In this document: piece by piece, positions 1 through 10,800 of the stretch | How positions within the stretch are numbered: position 1 is the first letter of the stretch | Layout of the letters: each line of letters starts with the position of its first letter | From: Vitrella brassicaformis | Taxonomy: Eukaryota; Sar; Vitrellaceae | NCBI GenBank assembly: GCA_001179505.1 | Contig: CDMY01000583.1 | Coordinates: forward strand, 19,949 to 44,077 | Reading direction: 5' to 3' | Length of the DNA stretch: 24,129 bases | Program-made: the position numbers and the translations under genes | The notes under the pieces: generated by a model | What the model was told of the DNA's origin: nothing | Seen by the model: only the letters and a program-made list of their open reading frames with translations | Databases searched by the model: none

Positions 1-2950
1 CGCAGGGGATGGAGCGTGACTATATCATCATCTCCTTTGTCAGAAGCGTCACCGAGGAGGAAGTGGCCACTGGTACTCACACACACACACACACGCACAC
101 AACACAAACACAGAAGCGCCCCTCCCCTGTGTATGTGCTCTTGTGGGCGGTGTGGTGTTGCAGGTCGTTCTGTGGGCCTCCCCCGGGAGCTGGAGTCGCA
201 GTCTGAGGGCCTGCCGATGCAGCACGAGCAGCTCTTCAAGCACATTATGCGGCGGATGCTCAGAAGCTCTCTCGGCTTCCTCAATAACAAAAGGATCCTC
301 AACGTGAGGGCGAACGACCCGCCGCCCACAGACTCCCACACACACACATGGATGGATGTGTGTGTGTGGGGTGGGGGGCGTTAGGTGGCTTTGTCCCGAG
401 CCAAGAGGGGGCTCCTGGTGTTTGGCAACTTGGAGGTCCTCTCGTCAGGTGGGTGTGGGTGGGACATCAGACAACAGACACACGCGCACAGACACGCAGT
501 GCTCTCCGCTCTGTGTTGTGTGTGTGTGTGGGTGCATTGATTGGTTCAGAGCTGATCTACGAGCGGCTGATCCACCACTACCGCAGCCTCAAGTGCCAGA
601 TCTCCACAGAGCAGTTCAAACAGCTCATGTGAGAAGAAGCCATACCCACACCCACACACCCTCCCTCTGTCTGGTGTGTCTGGTGTGTCTGTCAGGGAGG
701 GCACCATCAACCCCCACGCCACCCCCCCTCCCCCGTCAGGTCTCCCCGCCGCTGACGACATCGGCATGGACGTCACAGAGGAGGACCGCATCAGGCAGCT
801 GGACATCCTCCGCTCCATCAGAGCTGGTGGTGGCCGCGAAGACGCCAGCCCCACACACAGCTCTCCTGCCGCCGCTGCAGCTGGGGCCCCCGCTGCGGCG
901 GCGGCGGCTGCTAGTGGCGGCGGAGGGGTGGCGGACGTCGATGCGCTCAGCTTATGGGATGACGACGCCTCGCCGAGGGTGAGAAGACACTCGAGGGCGC
1001 GGTCATGGTCGGCCATTGTCACGGCGCTTCTCTCGTCTGTCTGTCTCATGATTACAGGCGAACGACGATCTGCTGAGCGGTTCTGAGTATGAGGGCTCCG
1101 ACGATGAGGACTCCTTCGACCAGTATGAGCAGCGGGAGGTCTTCAAGCAGCAGTACTTCTTCGGAGGAGGCAAGAAGCACCAGCAGCAGCAGCAGCAGCC
1201 CAGCGTGTTCACCAAGTTCGCCAAGGAGCTACACAACGGCACTACAGCAGCAGACAACGAGCCGGACTCGCCCCCAGTGGCACCACGAGCTCCACCACCA
1301 GCAGCAGCAGCTGCTGCTGCATCGCCTCAGACGCCCAATGTGCCTGTGTCGATGGGCCGTCGACCGTCCGGACTAACACCGGGCTCTCCGCCATCAGGAG
1401 GGAGTGGTCGCCGGTCGGGCAGTGGGCAGAGCTCTGCCCGACGGGCTGTGGGGCCATCGATGTCGATCGACGAGCTCAAAATGCTGGTACGTCTTTTGTG
1501 TGCCGAGCTTCCATCCATCCATCCATCCATCCAGAGCCTGCTGCCGTTGATGTGATGGCTGGTGGTCTCTGTCTGTGCGTGCCTTCCTCAGGCGGCACAG
1601 CGGGCCGAGGGCACCATAGCTACCGCCACGATGGAGCGTCAGGCGTCGAGCCCGCTCAACAACCTGCCCAGCACCACACACCAGCTGCCGCCCCTCCCAC
1701 CCCCCTCGGGCCAGACAGGAGGAGGCCGCAGCACATCCGCCCCACTCACGTCCCCCGCACTCAATGGGCCGCCGGCTGTCGATGATCAACAAGCGCCCCC
1801 TCAGGGGACCACTCCTGCTGGCGCTGCGGCAGAGTCCGAGCAGGCCTCTTCATCGCAGAGTATACCAAATCGCCGGCCGCCGTCTGTGCCGGACGTCCCT
1901 GCGGGTCGGGGCATCTTCGCAACTGGCCATGTCGCCCACCGGCAGCAGCAGCCACCGGACGGCCTGCAGAGCAATGGCGTTGCTACTGCGGTGAATGGGG
2001 ACCACCCTCCTCTGGCTCCGCGCAGCAACGGCACCAACAATGGTCGAGGTGGTGGTGGTGGTGGTGAGGTGGTGGGTGCCTGTCGGATGTGCCAGGAGCC
2101 GATTGAGGTGGACTTGTCGGGCGGCATACGGCAGGAGGACCTTTCCTTCATCGAGCTGAGGCTGTGTCTGCAGCACTTTGCCGCACTCAAGAAACAGTTC
2201 ATGTGTGTGAGAGAGCCGTCACACACACACACACACACAGATGGATGGATGGATGTGTGTGTGTGTGTGTGCAGCGAGATGGAGCAGTTCTGGCGGGCCA
2301 AGTTTGGCAACCAGCCGGAGATCGGCATTGTCTTCGGCGTCATCTGTTCCCAGAGCTACCAGGCCGTATGCGCACGCACACACAAGGCGAGATGCCACTC
2401 AGCCAGTCATTGTGCCCGTTGTTTGATTTCAGCGTCTGTCTGACATACTGCGAGAGTACGGCGACGAGTGGGGCAAGGTGATAGTGGAGTTCGTGGCACA
2501 CAAGGGGGTCAACTTTGAGCTCACCGACGCTCAAGGGAGAAGACCATGTGGGCTCATCACACACACACACATGCAGTGGCTGGTGGGGTGCATTTCCCTC
2601 TCTCTCTCTCTCTCTCTGTGTGCGTGTGTGTGTGTGTGTGTGTGATTGTCAGTTGAGGCTGCGGTTCTCGATTTCCAGACGGCTGCCATCCGCTGCCTAT
2701 ACAGCCTCTGTAAGGACACACACACACACACACACATACACACACACAGACTGGGCGATGTGTGTATGTGTGTGTGTTGGCTGGAGTGGCTGCCTGTCCT
2801 GCAGGTGACACCAACAGTGCGTTCTTCATGGAGCACCTCGACCAGATAGACACCGCCCTGGCCGTCGAAAGGCTCGACTGGAATCCCCACACCAGCCCCA
2901 CCGCACAGACTCACACAGAGAGGTCCGAGCAAAGCAATGGGGTCAACTAG
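1..2950 (+). CDS. UPF1-like superfamily 1 RNA helicase, C-terminal part (5' end outside window)
   Basis: Exons: <1-72, 164-303, 385-448, 550-628, 696-978, 1058-1486, 1592-2202, 2275-2365, 2433-2547, 2653-2709, 2805-2950 (stop TAG). All introns are GT-AG, phases agree, and 694 residues are visible. The first exon reads QGMERDYIIISFVRS (helicase motif V). Exons 2-3 join to give LGFLNNKRILN followed by VALSRAKRGLLVFGN (motif VI and the strand after it), as in UPF1/SEN1-type SF1B helicases; the continuation to QFKQLM resembles UPF1 best. About 45 residues are inserted between motifs V and VI. After the helicase core comes an acidic, Gln-, Ala- and Pro-rich linker, then a Cys pair (CRMCQEP) and a mostly helical tail (FWRAKFGNQPEIGIVFGV) that I do not recognise. 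Known UPF1 acts in nonsense-mediated decay. The helicase call is firm; the exact orthologue (UPF1, SEN1 or another relative) is not settled without the N-terminal Cys/His domain. Confidence 0.85.
1301..1320. repeat. Palindromic GCA/GCT run encoding polyalanine
   Basis: A perfect 20-base inverted repeat of GCA triplets followed by GCT-type triplets inside helicase exon 6. In frame it encodes a run of alanines following prolines (PPP then A). A CAG run at about 1179-1198 in the same exon encodes glutamines. Both are typical slippage-prone tracts. Confidence 0.85.
1592..2950 (+). other. Unrecognised C-terminal extension of the helicase
   Basis: This is part of the helicase gene (exons 7-11). 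It starts with a disordered Ser/Pro/Gln/Gly-rich stretch, includes a run of Gly codons near 2045-2066, then CRMCQEPIEV, a predicted helix ending AALKKQF, and a compact Trp/Phe-containing region through VEFVAHKGVNFEL, TAAIRCLYSLC and FFMEHLDQIDTAL. Tight exon phasing and good codon quality show that it is translated. Canonical UPF1 ends in a loose SQ-rich tail; only isolated SQ pairs are seen here. It could be a protein-binding module, but no family is recognised. Confidence 0.6.
2203..2274 (+). other. Helicase intron 7 with complementary CA and TG arms
   Basis: A 72-nt GT-AG intron: a CA dinucleotide run at about 2220-2239, a short GGAT-repeat loop, then a TG run to the acceptor at 2272-2274. 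The two arms are complementary in the transcript. Introns 304-384, 449-549, 2548-2652 and 2710-2804 show the same order, CA arm first and TG arm last. Confidence 0.8.
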
Positions 2951-3941
2951 CTAGTGCAGCTTAGATCAGCTCAGCTCAGCTAAGCCAAGCTTAGCTACAT
3001 GGGCCAGCAGTGAACGGCCAAAGGAGGGGGGCGGGGAGGCCTTTTTGTTTTGTCGCTCTCTCTCTCTCTCTCTCTGTCTCTCTCTGTGTCTGTCGGCTCA
3101 CGTGGGTCGTCTTTAATCTGGCTGACGGACATCTGCCTCTGGTGCGATCGAGGCGAAGACATACATACCCCTCTCTCTATTGTCTGTCTGTGTGTGTGTG
3201 GGGTGCATGAGAAAGAAAGACAGAAGTGTTTGCTGCTGCTGCTGCTGCTGCGCTGCTGCCGCGCTGCTGATGGCTGGATGGCTGGATCTTTTTTCGCCGG
3301 CCCTCTGCCGTCCGTCTGCTTTCTTTTGAGGGCCACGAGCCACGGAACGCTCCGCATCCTGCACACATGGCCGACAGACAGACAGACAGACAGACAGACA
3401 AGTTGGCGGGCACAGGCGGGCAGAAAGGTAAGGACTGTTTTAGTGCGGCGGCATCGACGAATGGCATTTTCTCTCTGTGTGTGTGTATGTCTGTGTGGGA
3501 GGGGCAGAGGCTCGTTCGTTTGTCTGTCTCTGCTGCTGCATATCGGCGTGTGCTGTGTGGGGGGCGGAGAGGGGAGGAGGGGGTGGGGCATTGATGTGTG
3601 TGTGCTGTGTGTGTTTGTGTGTTATATAGATCTCGACAGACAGACAGACAGACAGATGCATGCAGTGGGTGGATCGACCTCGCTATTATGCCGAATGACC
3701 GACCTTATTGCCGACCTCTGTCAGCACAAAACAAAAAGACCCACACATTATCCGTCCGTCTCATCGCCTAACGACACACGACACACTGAGAGGAGAGCAG
3801 CTCTACAAATCGAGCAGCCGGCCCAAAGCGCTCTGCACAAAGTCGCTCCATTGGACAGTCCACCTGAGGTGCAACACACAGACAGAGACAGAGACAGAGA
3901 GAGACACTTGCACAGTGCATTTCTCTCTCTGTTGTCTTTTG
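2951..3941. other. Intergenic region and 3' UTRs between two convergent genes
   Basis: The helicase gene (plus) and the CCP/Hint gene (minus) converge here. The stretch holds AGCT-rich short repeats just after the helicase stop (2951-2997), a TC run (about 3055-3085), CTG/GCT triplets (about 3231-3262), GACA tetranucleotide runs (3373-3401 and about 3637-3656), TG-rich tracts and a GAGACA run near 3880-3905. Long open frames such as 3050-3961 are of low complexity (SLSLS, CVCVC, TDRQ repeats) and follow the repeats, so I see no gene. Confidence 0.7.
3373..3401. repeat. (GACA)n microsatellite
   Basis: About seven GACA units in the intergenic region. Similar runs lie at about 3637-3656, 7123-7142 (inside an intron of the CCP gene) and 18636-18664. 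Unit and purity vary and there are no spacers, so this is a microsatellite. Confidence 0.9.
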
Positions 3942-4888
3942 TCACCTCCAGTATCTTCTGAACACCGCACCATCGACCCCCGCCGCCCCAAACAACCAAT
4001 AAACAATCCTGAGAAGGCCAAAGGCCAAAGGCCAGCCAGAGGGAGAAAGTCGCACAGTTCCCGCCACCAAAGGGCGAGTGAGACGCACACACGGTTGGCA
4101 GCTGACCTGGTGTCTAAGTTGGAGAGAAGCGTGTAGGGCAGGTAAGCATCCATCGGCTCATCCCCGTCGGCCACCAGCACCTGGTTGGCCACGAAGTGGG
4201 AATTCCCCGTGTATATCAGCTCGAGAGGCACCGGCTGTGGCAAGGACACACACACACACACACACACACAAATGGGCCGTCTGCTGCCCCTTTTTGCGCC
4301 TCTCTGCCAGTGCTTACCTCTTCTCTCTGGTGCGCTCTCGTCACCCGGGCAAGGGAGACGGCAGCAGACAACCCGTCCCCCTCTGCAGAAATGTCTCCAC
4401 AAGATGATTGAGGCCGCTGAGGCCCCTCAACACGCACCAGCCAGTCCCCCTGCCGCACCTCGGCAGCCGACACGTGCCTCTGTCTTGACAGGGCGGACTC
4501 GGCGCAGTCGCCTGCCGTCGTCAGTGGATCGAGGCATATTGTGGGAAGCCGCTCACCAGCGACAATGGGCAGGCGATGAGAGGGGGAGAGGGTCAGATGG
4601 AGGGGAGGGGCGGGGGCGCATGACGTCCTGTTGTGGTGGTGCAGCGGTTCGGCCACTAAGTCGACGACCTCGGTGGTATCAGACGCTGCATCACGTGACA
4701 GATGTCTCACGTGTGTCTTTCTCTCAGTGTCCTTCTCTGTCCTTTGTTTGCTCACCTGCGTAAGACTCCCTGAAGTAGACGTCAGTCAGTTCGACCCCTC
4801 TCGTCTTGCTGAAGGACAGAACCCGGTCGCCCACCACCACTTCCTGCGCCGGCACCGACTCGAGCTTACGAAAGTCCACTCTGTCCGA
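3942..4888 (-). other. Hint (hedgehog/intein-type) domain
   Basis: Exons 30-33 give, in order: VPAQEVVVGDRVLSF (the GDRVL strand of Hint), LHLTLSPSHRLPIV (equivalent of the TxxH block, with Ser at the Thr position and His kept), VSAAEVRQGDWLVRV (second GD strand), and LIYTGNSHFVANQVLVAD (the C-terminal Hint block). Hint domains in hedgehog, warthog-type proteins and inteins self-cleave through an N-terminal Cys. No Cys is seen about 20-25 residues before GDRVL; SSDRVDFRKL lies there. Splicing may therefore be lost, changed to Ser, or a small exon missed. The final exon (ending RRYWR) depends on a donor at 4106; without it the frame runs to a stop at 3803. Confidence 0.7.
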
Positions 4889-7800
4889 TGACCCCACAAG
4901 GGCCGCAAGCAGGAGACCTGCCGCCGCGGTGAGCTGCCATGAGGACATCCAATGCATCATTGGTGGAAGGAACCATTTGCCGAAGGAGAAGGAGTCCCAT
5001 GGGGCCGAGGGGGGGTCACGTGATGGGGGCAGCCTCCAGAGGGATGCGTTGGGATCGATGCAGGTCTTCTGCGAAAAGGACTGCACACACGTGAGCGCCT
5101 CGTCGGGCTGGCCGACCCACGAGCCGTAGAGACACTGGTAGTCTACACACACACGCACACACACAAGTCTCAGAGATGCTTCGGTCTCCCTTATTGCCGG
5201 TGCTGTGTACGAACGTTTGCCGGATCTCTCCCCGTGGAGCCTCGCCACTGGGTTGGCCATCTGTTGTTGCCAAAACCACTTTAAGTAGTAGACGTGCCTA
5301 CACGACAGACAGATCATGTCAGCCAGCGTGGATGGATGGATGGATGGGTGGATGGCTGTCGTGTCCACCTACACGCTGCTGGGGGGCCCGATCCGAAAGA
5401 TTCTCCAGACTTTGACAAAGATGTTGACTGCCGCTGGCGGCCTGATGCCCCAGATGGTCTTCCTGCCTAGGCCGGTCTCAATCGTGCGGCGACGCTGCAA
5501 GCAGCCTGATGGATGGATGGATGGACACACACATAGGGACAGGCTGGTCTGTCTGTGTGTGTGTGTGTGTGTCTGTGTGTGTCGTAATTTCACCGACCGG
5601 ATGCGCCGCCCCGGACGGTGATCCGCTTGCCGGGTGCGTCTGTCATCCAATCTTGCCCGTGGTAAAGTGTCTTGGGCTCCGTCTGCCCCCCGATGCTGCC
5701 GGCGACGTTCCATTGGGCTGCAACGGTCTGGTTGACCTTGGAGAGCGGAGTCCACCCTTGGCAGTGAGGCGTATAGCAGAAGGCGTAGTATCTGCCTCGG
5801 TGCCGCCGCACCCATGGCCGCTGCTTGACGAAGTCGTCATAAGCAAGGTTCTCAAACTCGACAGACAAGGGGCCCGCCACGTTGTAGCGGACCATCTTGT
5901 GGCTCTCGCGGAAGGGAACCGGGCACATCTCTGCGATTGTCCGGGGCGTGCGAGAGACACACACACATGGATGGATGGATGGATGGGTGGCTGTCTTTGT
6001 TGGTGGGATGGTTGGCATACTCATGCAGCTGAACGGTGAGGTGAGGTAGCCGTTGAAGCAAATGGTCTTGAAGGCGGGCCGGGCGTCCCACGTGTCCTGT
6101 TGGGGCTCAGGCAGGTACCCGTCGGCACACCGCACCTCTGTCGCAGCGCCTGGGACGATGAGGCCGTGCATGGGCGGAATGGGGTAGCCTTTCTCTGGGT
6201 GGTAGTAGTTCTGCTTCCTCCCGTCGGCGTACACCATCTCATAACCAAACGGCTCGCACATCGCTGCGGTGGACAGAAGACAGGATCACACAAACTCTGC
6301 TGTAAGTGTCCGTCCGCTGCTTCCCCCTCCCTCCCTCCATCCCTTGGTCACTTACGATGGCACTGCATCTCGGGCTCGGACCAGTGGCCGTTGCTGCAGT
6401 GCACCTCTGACCTATAAGGCGGATCGAGCACGTTGGTGGCAAAGGTCCACCTGCACGTGGGTCTCTCTGCGGCGGATGCCTCTGCTTCCCCTGGGTAAAG
6501 GAACGCCCCCTTAGTGCAGCACGACACCGTCCGCGTGGCCCCGTTCCTAGCGGTGCCTGTGTTGTGGGCGGTGTCCATGCTGGTGCCGCGGCCCTGGACA
6601 ATCATGGAGGTGCCGAAGCGAGCATCGAGGGCGTAGTCGTCCTCAGGCACGTACTCGGGGCAGTTTGCTGCAGGCCAGCGGATAGGACAAACAGACAGAG
6701 ACATGTGTCTAAATGCCTGTGATTGGGCGGCGGCTCACGGACCTTCGCAGATGAGCAGGCGGCTGGTGTACTCGCCGTCCAGACATCTGACGGTCTGCCG
6801 ATTGGCGCCCGCCTCAGTGAGCGACATCGCCTGCCCACACACACATGCCATCACACCCATCACATCAACACACACAGACCTATGGAAGGAAACAGATGCA
6901 CTTGCCGCTCTCTCTCTCTGTGTCTCCTTCCTTGTTTAGAATGGTTTTGGTTGCTTACGCACGTCAGAGTGTCTGATTGCGCACCGTATCTCCAGTGACC
7001 TGCCCGAAGGGAAGAGCGACTCGGTGAGGTGGTACCTCGGCCGAACGATCTCGTAGCGAGACTGGTTGGTCACCGCCACGTCATTCGCCGTCGCCCACTC
7101 CACATAGTCAATGCACATCTCTGACAAACAGACAGACAGACAGCGCCGTGGCTCAGCTCTGCCCTGGCTCTTACTTCTGCATCTCAACTGGAGGGGCCAC
7201 CAGCTGCCGTCGTTGCATTCAATGGTCTCCCCCTCCGAGCCGCTCACAGCCGAGTACATCTTGGCGCAAAACACCACCACGACAGTGCTGTGGCGAAGCG
7301 ACTCGCCGCCGTCTATGGCATAGTTGGTGATCGAGTCTCCCAGATGCTCGAAATACACAGGCAAAGGCGGGCAATCCCCTGACGACACACACACACATCA
7401 CGTCTCTCTCTCACTGCGATCGACCGTCTTGTCTCCCTCACTTCTGCACTGTATGCCGGTGAGCGTCCAGACACCGTCCTGACACTCGGTGTCCTCAATG
7501 GGCCGCGAGAGCGTCGACTCAAAGCCTCTCGTCGTATTGCACGACACCAGCTGTCGGCTGCCGTGAAGGTAAAGAGGCAGCACTCGCCCCGTGTCGGGAT
7601 CGGTGCGGTTCTCGGCGAGCGGAGGGTTGTCCGGCGCGTCTCTCACGACGTACCTCTCCGCCTCCTCGTCAGGACGGTAGATGGTCATGTCCATCCACGA
7701 GAGGCAGTTGCGGGGGCATGCAAGTGTGGGACGGGTCCACTCGCCATCGTCGCAGTTGATGGTCTCGTTCTCCGGTGGCGGATGTGGGCAGAACACGGGA

Positions 7801-10800
7801 TCACACTTGAGCACGAAGGCTGATCCGTGCATCCACATTGCGTCGCTGGGGGAGAAGAAGGGATTCGATTTGTCCTCCTGAGTGAGGCGCAACACGTCGT
7901 GAGGGATGGATGCGGGCTTCATGCGTGTGTCTGTCTCTCTCTCACGTCAGTGAGGGACCCAGGCCTTTTGCAGAACTCTGGTGGGTCGCAGAGCATCCGC
8001 TGGGGCTGCGGCATCTTGAAAGGCGGACAGCGGGCTATAAAGACACACTTACAGTGGATCGTTATGATCCATTCGCCTTGTTTCTCACGATGGCAGAAGT
8101 GCTGCAGCTCTGTCCACTTGCCGTCGAGACACAAGACGTCACACGCGTGTCCGCTGCAGTCCTCCACCTCGATAGGCACACCAGCCACCTCCCTCCTCTC
8201 CTTCAGGCGCGTCATCGGGCTCGTCAGATCGTAACCCTCCGTGCAGTTGACGGCCATAAAGTCGCCTTCGCGGTAGCCGATGGAGCGGTCGAGCGGCTCA
8301 TTGAGAGGGCGGGGGGGATACAGCTTCAAGAAGTTGAAGGCCTGGTCTAACAGTTTCTTCTCGCCCACTGCATTGACCAGCTCGTGGTAGTTTCCACTGA
8401 AGCTGACATTGTAGAGGGGGGAGAGCTGCAGGAAATCCGCACCGGGGCAGTTGCCTGTGTGTCGACACACGTACACAAAGATGCAAAGACAAAGACTACG
8501 TTTCTCTCACGTGTGTGGTCTTCCTTACGCTTGCAGCGGATGGCCTGACGCCCCCAGGTGCCATTGTAGCAGACAACATTGTCAGGCTGCGTCTCCTGCC
8601 AAGTCGGATCGCTCCATCCGTCCGCACACCTGATCCACCGCCAGCTGTTGTGCCTGAAGTACCGGTCTCGCGTGAGGTGCGAAGACCGCATCGATTCTTG
8701 CGGCTTGGAGAGGTAAGCGATGCCGTCGCTGTCGTATGTGAGAGTCGACGCTTCGAAGGTGGGCAGATGGGAGAAGGCGTATGCTTCGACAGGGAGAAAT
8801 GGGGGATAGTAGGGGCTGCAGCGGCCAACAGGCGACGGCAAGACGACCGTAAACAAGGGAAACAAATCGTGTTCGTGTCCTGAAAATCGTGTGTCTCGCG
8901 CCTACGTCGGCATTGTATCGTGATGGGCTCGAAACGGCCATTATGGCAGCTGAGGGGCTGCTGATAGTCGGGTTCATGAGGCGGCATGGCAGCGAAGCCG
9001 CGATACGGGTCACGGCTGCCTGATAAAGACAACGATAAGGTGTCTGTGCGTGGTTTGATGTGTCTGTCGTTTCCTCTTCTGTCACCCACCACGGCACTCG
9101 ACGTATTCGATGTCGCCATGCTTATACGCGTCTTTGATGGCACTCGCGGCCTTGACGTACTCGACACCAGCGATGTACCGCTTCTTCAGAGGCGGGGGGC
9201 TGTCGGCTGCACAAACACCGCCAGACAAGGTCGGCGTCTGTCTGTGTCTGCTTCCTGCCCTTTATTTATCTAGCGTGTCTGTATCCGCCGCAGACAGACC
9301 TTTGCATTCAAAGTCTCTCGGCGTCCAGAGCCCGTCCATGCACCGCAGTGTGGTGCAGTCGTCGGACCCAAAGCCCTTTTTCCACCCATCCCTCTCCCCA
9401 GGCCTCCCGCAGCTCACCGTCCTCCATGCCGGTGCCTCCACATCAGGCCCTTCGCGCGCTGCGCACCTAAACACCACACACGAGCCGTGTCTCGGAAAGG
9501 AGCTCAGCTGGAAATCGGGTGTGGGCCGGGCGTGAGGCGTTGTGTTGGTGGATGGGGGAGGGGGAGGTGACGCCGGCCCCTCACACGCTGTGGTGTTACT
9601 GAGGTCATTGGCGGAGTCCGCCACACGGAAGCTGTACTTGAAGGGGTCGATCAGGTCGGCAAGGTCTCGACACGACCCTGACAACGGCACACAGAGCCCT
9701 CATGGATGTGTCATGCTATTCCCTCTTATCAGCTGACTTTTGCATGAGAGGAAAGGCATCGGGGGGCCCCACTCGCCCCGCAGGCACGCAATACTAGCCT
9801 GTGCACCGGGCCTTGCCGTTCCGTTGAAAAATGACCGCTCATTCGCACACCGCACATAGAGCACATCTCCGTGCTGATACTCGCCGCCCGCCCGCTGGCC
9901 CAACACCTCGTAAGCCGCGTCCATGCCAGGTGCACTGCACTTCTCTGCAACAGGCAACAATCCACAGATGCACGGCAAGGCAGAGACACTCTGGACAGGA
10001 ATGTTCCCTCCCATGGTGTGTGGTAACTGACTGTTGCACTGGAAGGGCGGCGGGAAGGGCGACCATGTGCCATTGATGCACACGGCCTCGGCCTGCCCTG
10101 GCTGTCTCGGGGTGGCGGATGCGCCGCTGAGCGTCGAGCATTTTATGTTGAGTTTGGTGCCGTGGGGCAGCCAGGCCTCGGTCGTTTCCTGCCCAGAGGT
10201 GAGGGACGCCTCGTACAGGTCGGGGAACTCGAGCTTCTGTGCCGGATACGGCTGGCAAGGAGCTGAAGAGAGAGAGAGACAGACAGCACGGCAAAGCAAG
10301 TCTGCCATACTTGCTGGCGGCTTCTTGATCTGCTGACCCACCCATGCACTTCAGCAAAGCTCCCGTGATCCTTCCCCTGTCGCAGACCAGCGTCTGCGCC
10401 CTATCGGCTTTCCCCGCATCCGGCACAAACGTCCTCTCCGTGTTGCAGCGAACGGTCAGCTCAGTTCCGTGAGGCTGCCAGACGTCACTGCGCATTCTCG
10501 ATACCTCCAGTGGGTCGGTGATCTCGATGATCTGCTCCGGGGCGGGGGCCTTGCGCGCAGAGAAGAATTGCCGGGGATCGAGGGTCGAGGCCCTTCTGGC
10601 AGCTCTTGGAAAGATGTAGGCATCAAAAGGGTGGAAAGAGGGAAAGGCGGGGCAGTCCGGCCCGCAGATGACGTGTTGTTTGCTGAAGTCCCCCTGGCTG
10701 CAGACCAGCGCCTCTTCGTCAGGCCCCATATACGGGTGGTAGGGCTTCATGGCCGCGCATCTGATGGTCACGCGAGTGCCGTGAGCAGAGGTTCCTCGCA

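Noticed and set aside
3373-3656. GACA/CA repeat runs as a CRISPR array
   Set aside because: Repeats are 2-4 bp, directly adjacent and without unique spacers, in a eukaryotic intron-rich context.
3050-3961. 303-codon plus-strand open frame
   Set aside because: Its product is runs of SLSLS, LLLLLL, TDRQTDRQ and CVCVC that mirror the TC, CTG, GACA and TG repeats below; no splice or domain support.
3803-4106. Read-through of the last Hint exon to a stop at 3803
   Set aside because: The extension becomes repetitive (VSLSVSVSVCV) over GAGACA repeats; a donor at 4106 and acceptor at 4009-4011 give a compact end at 3942. Not fully excluded.
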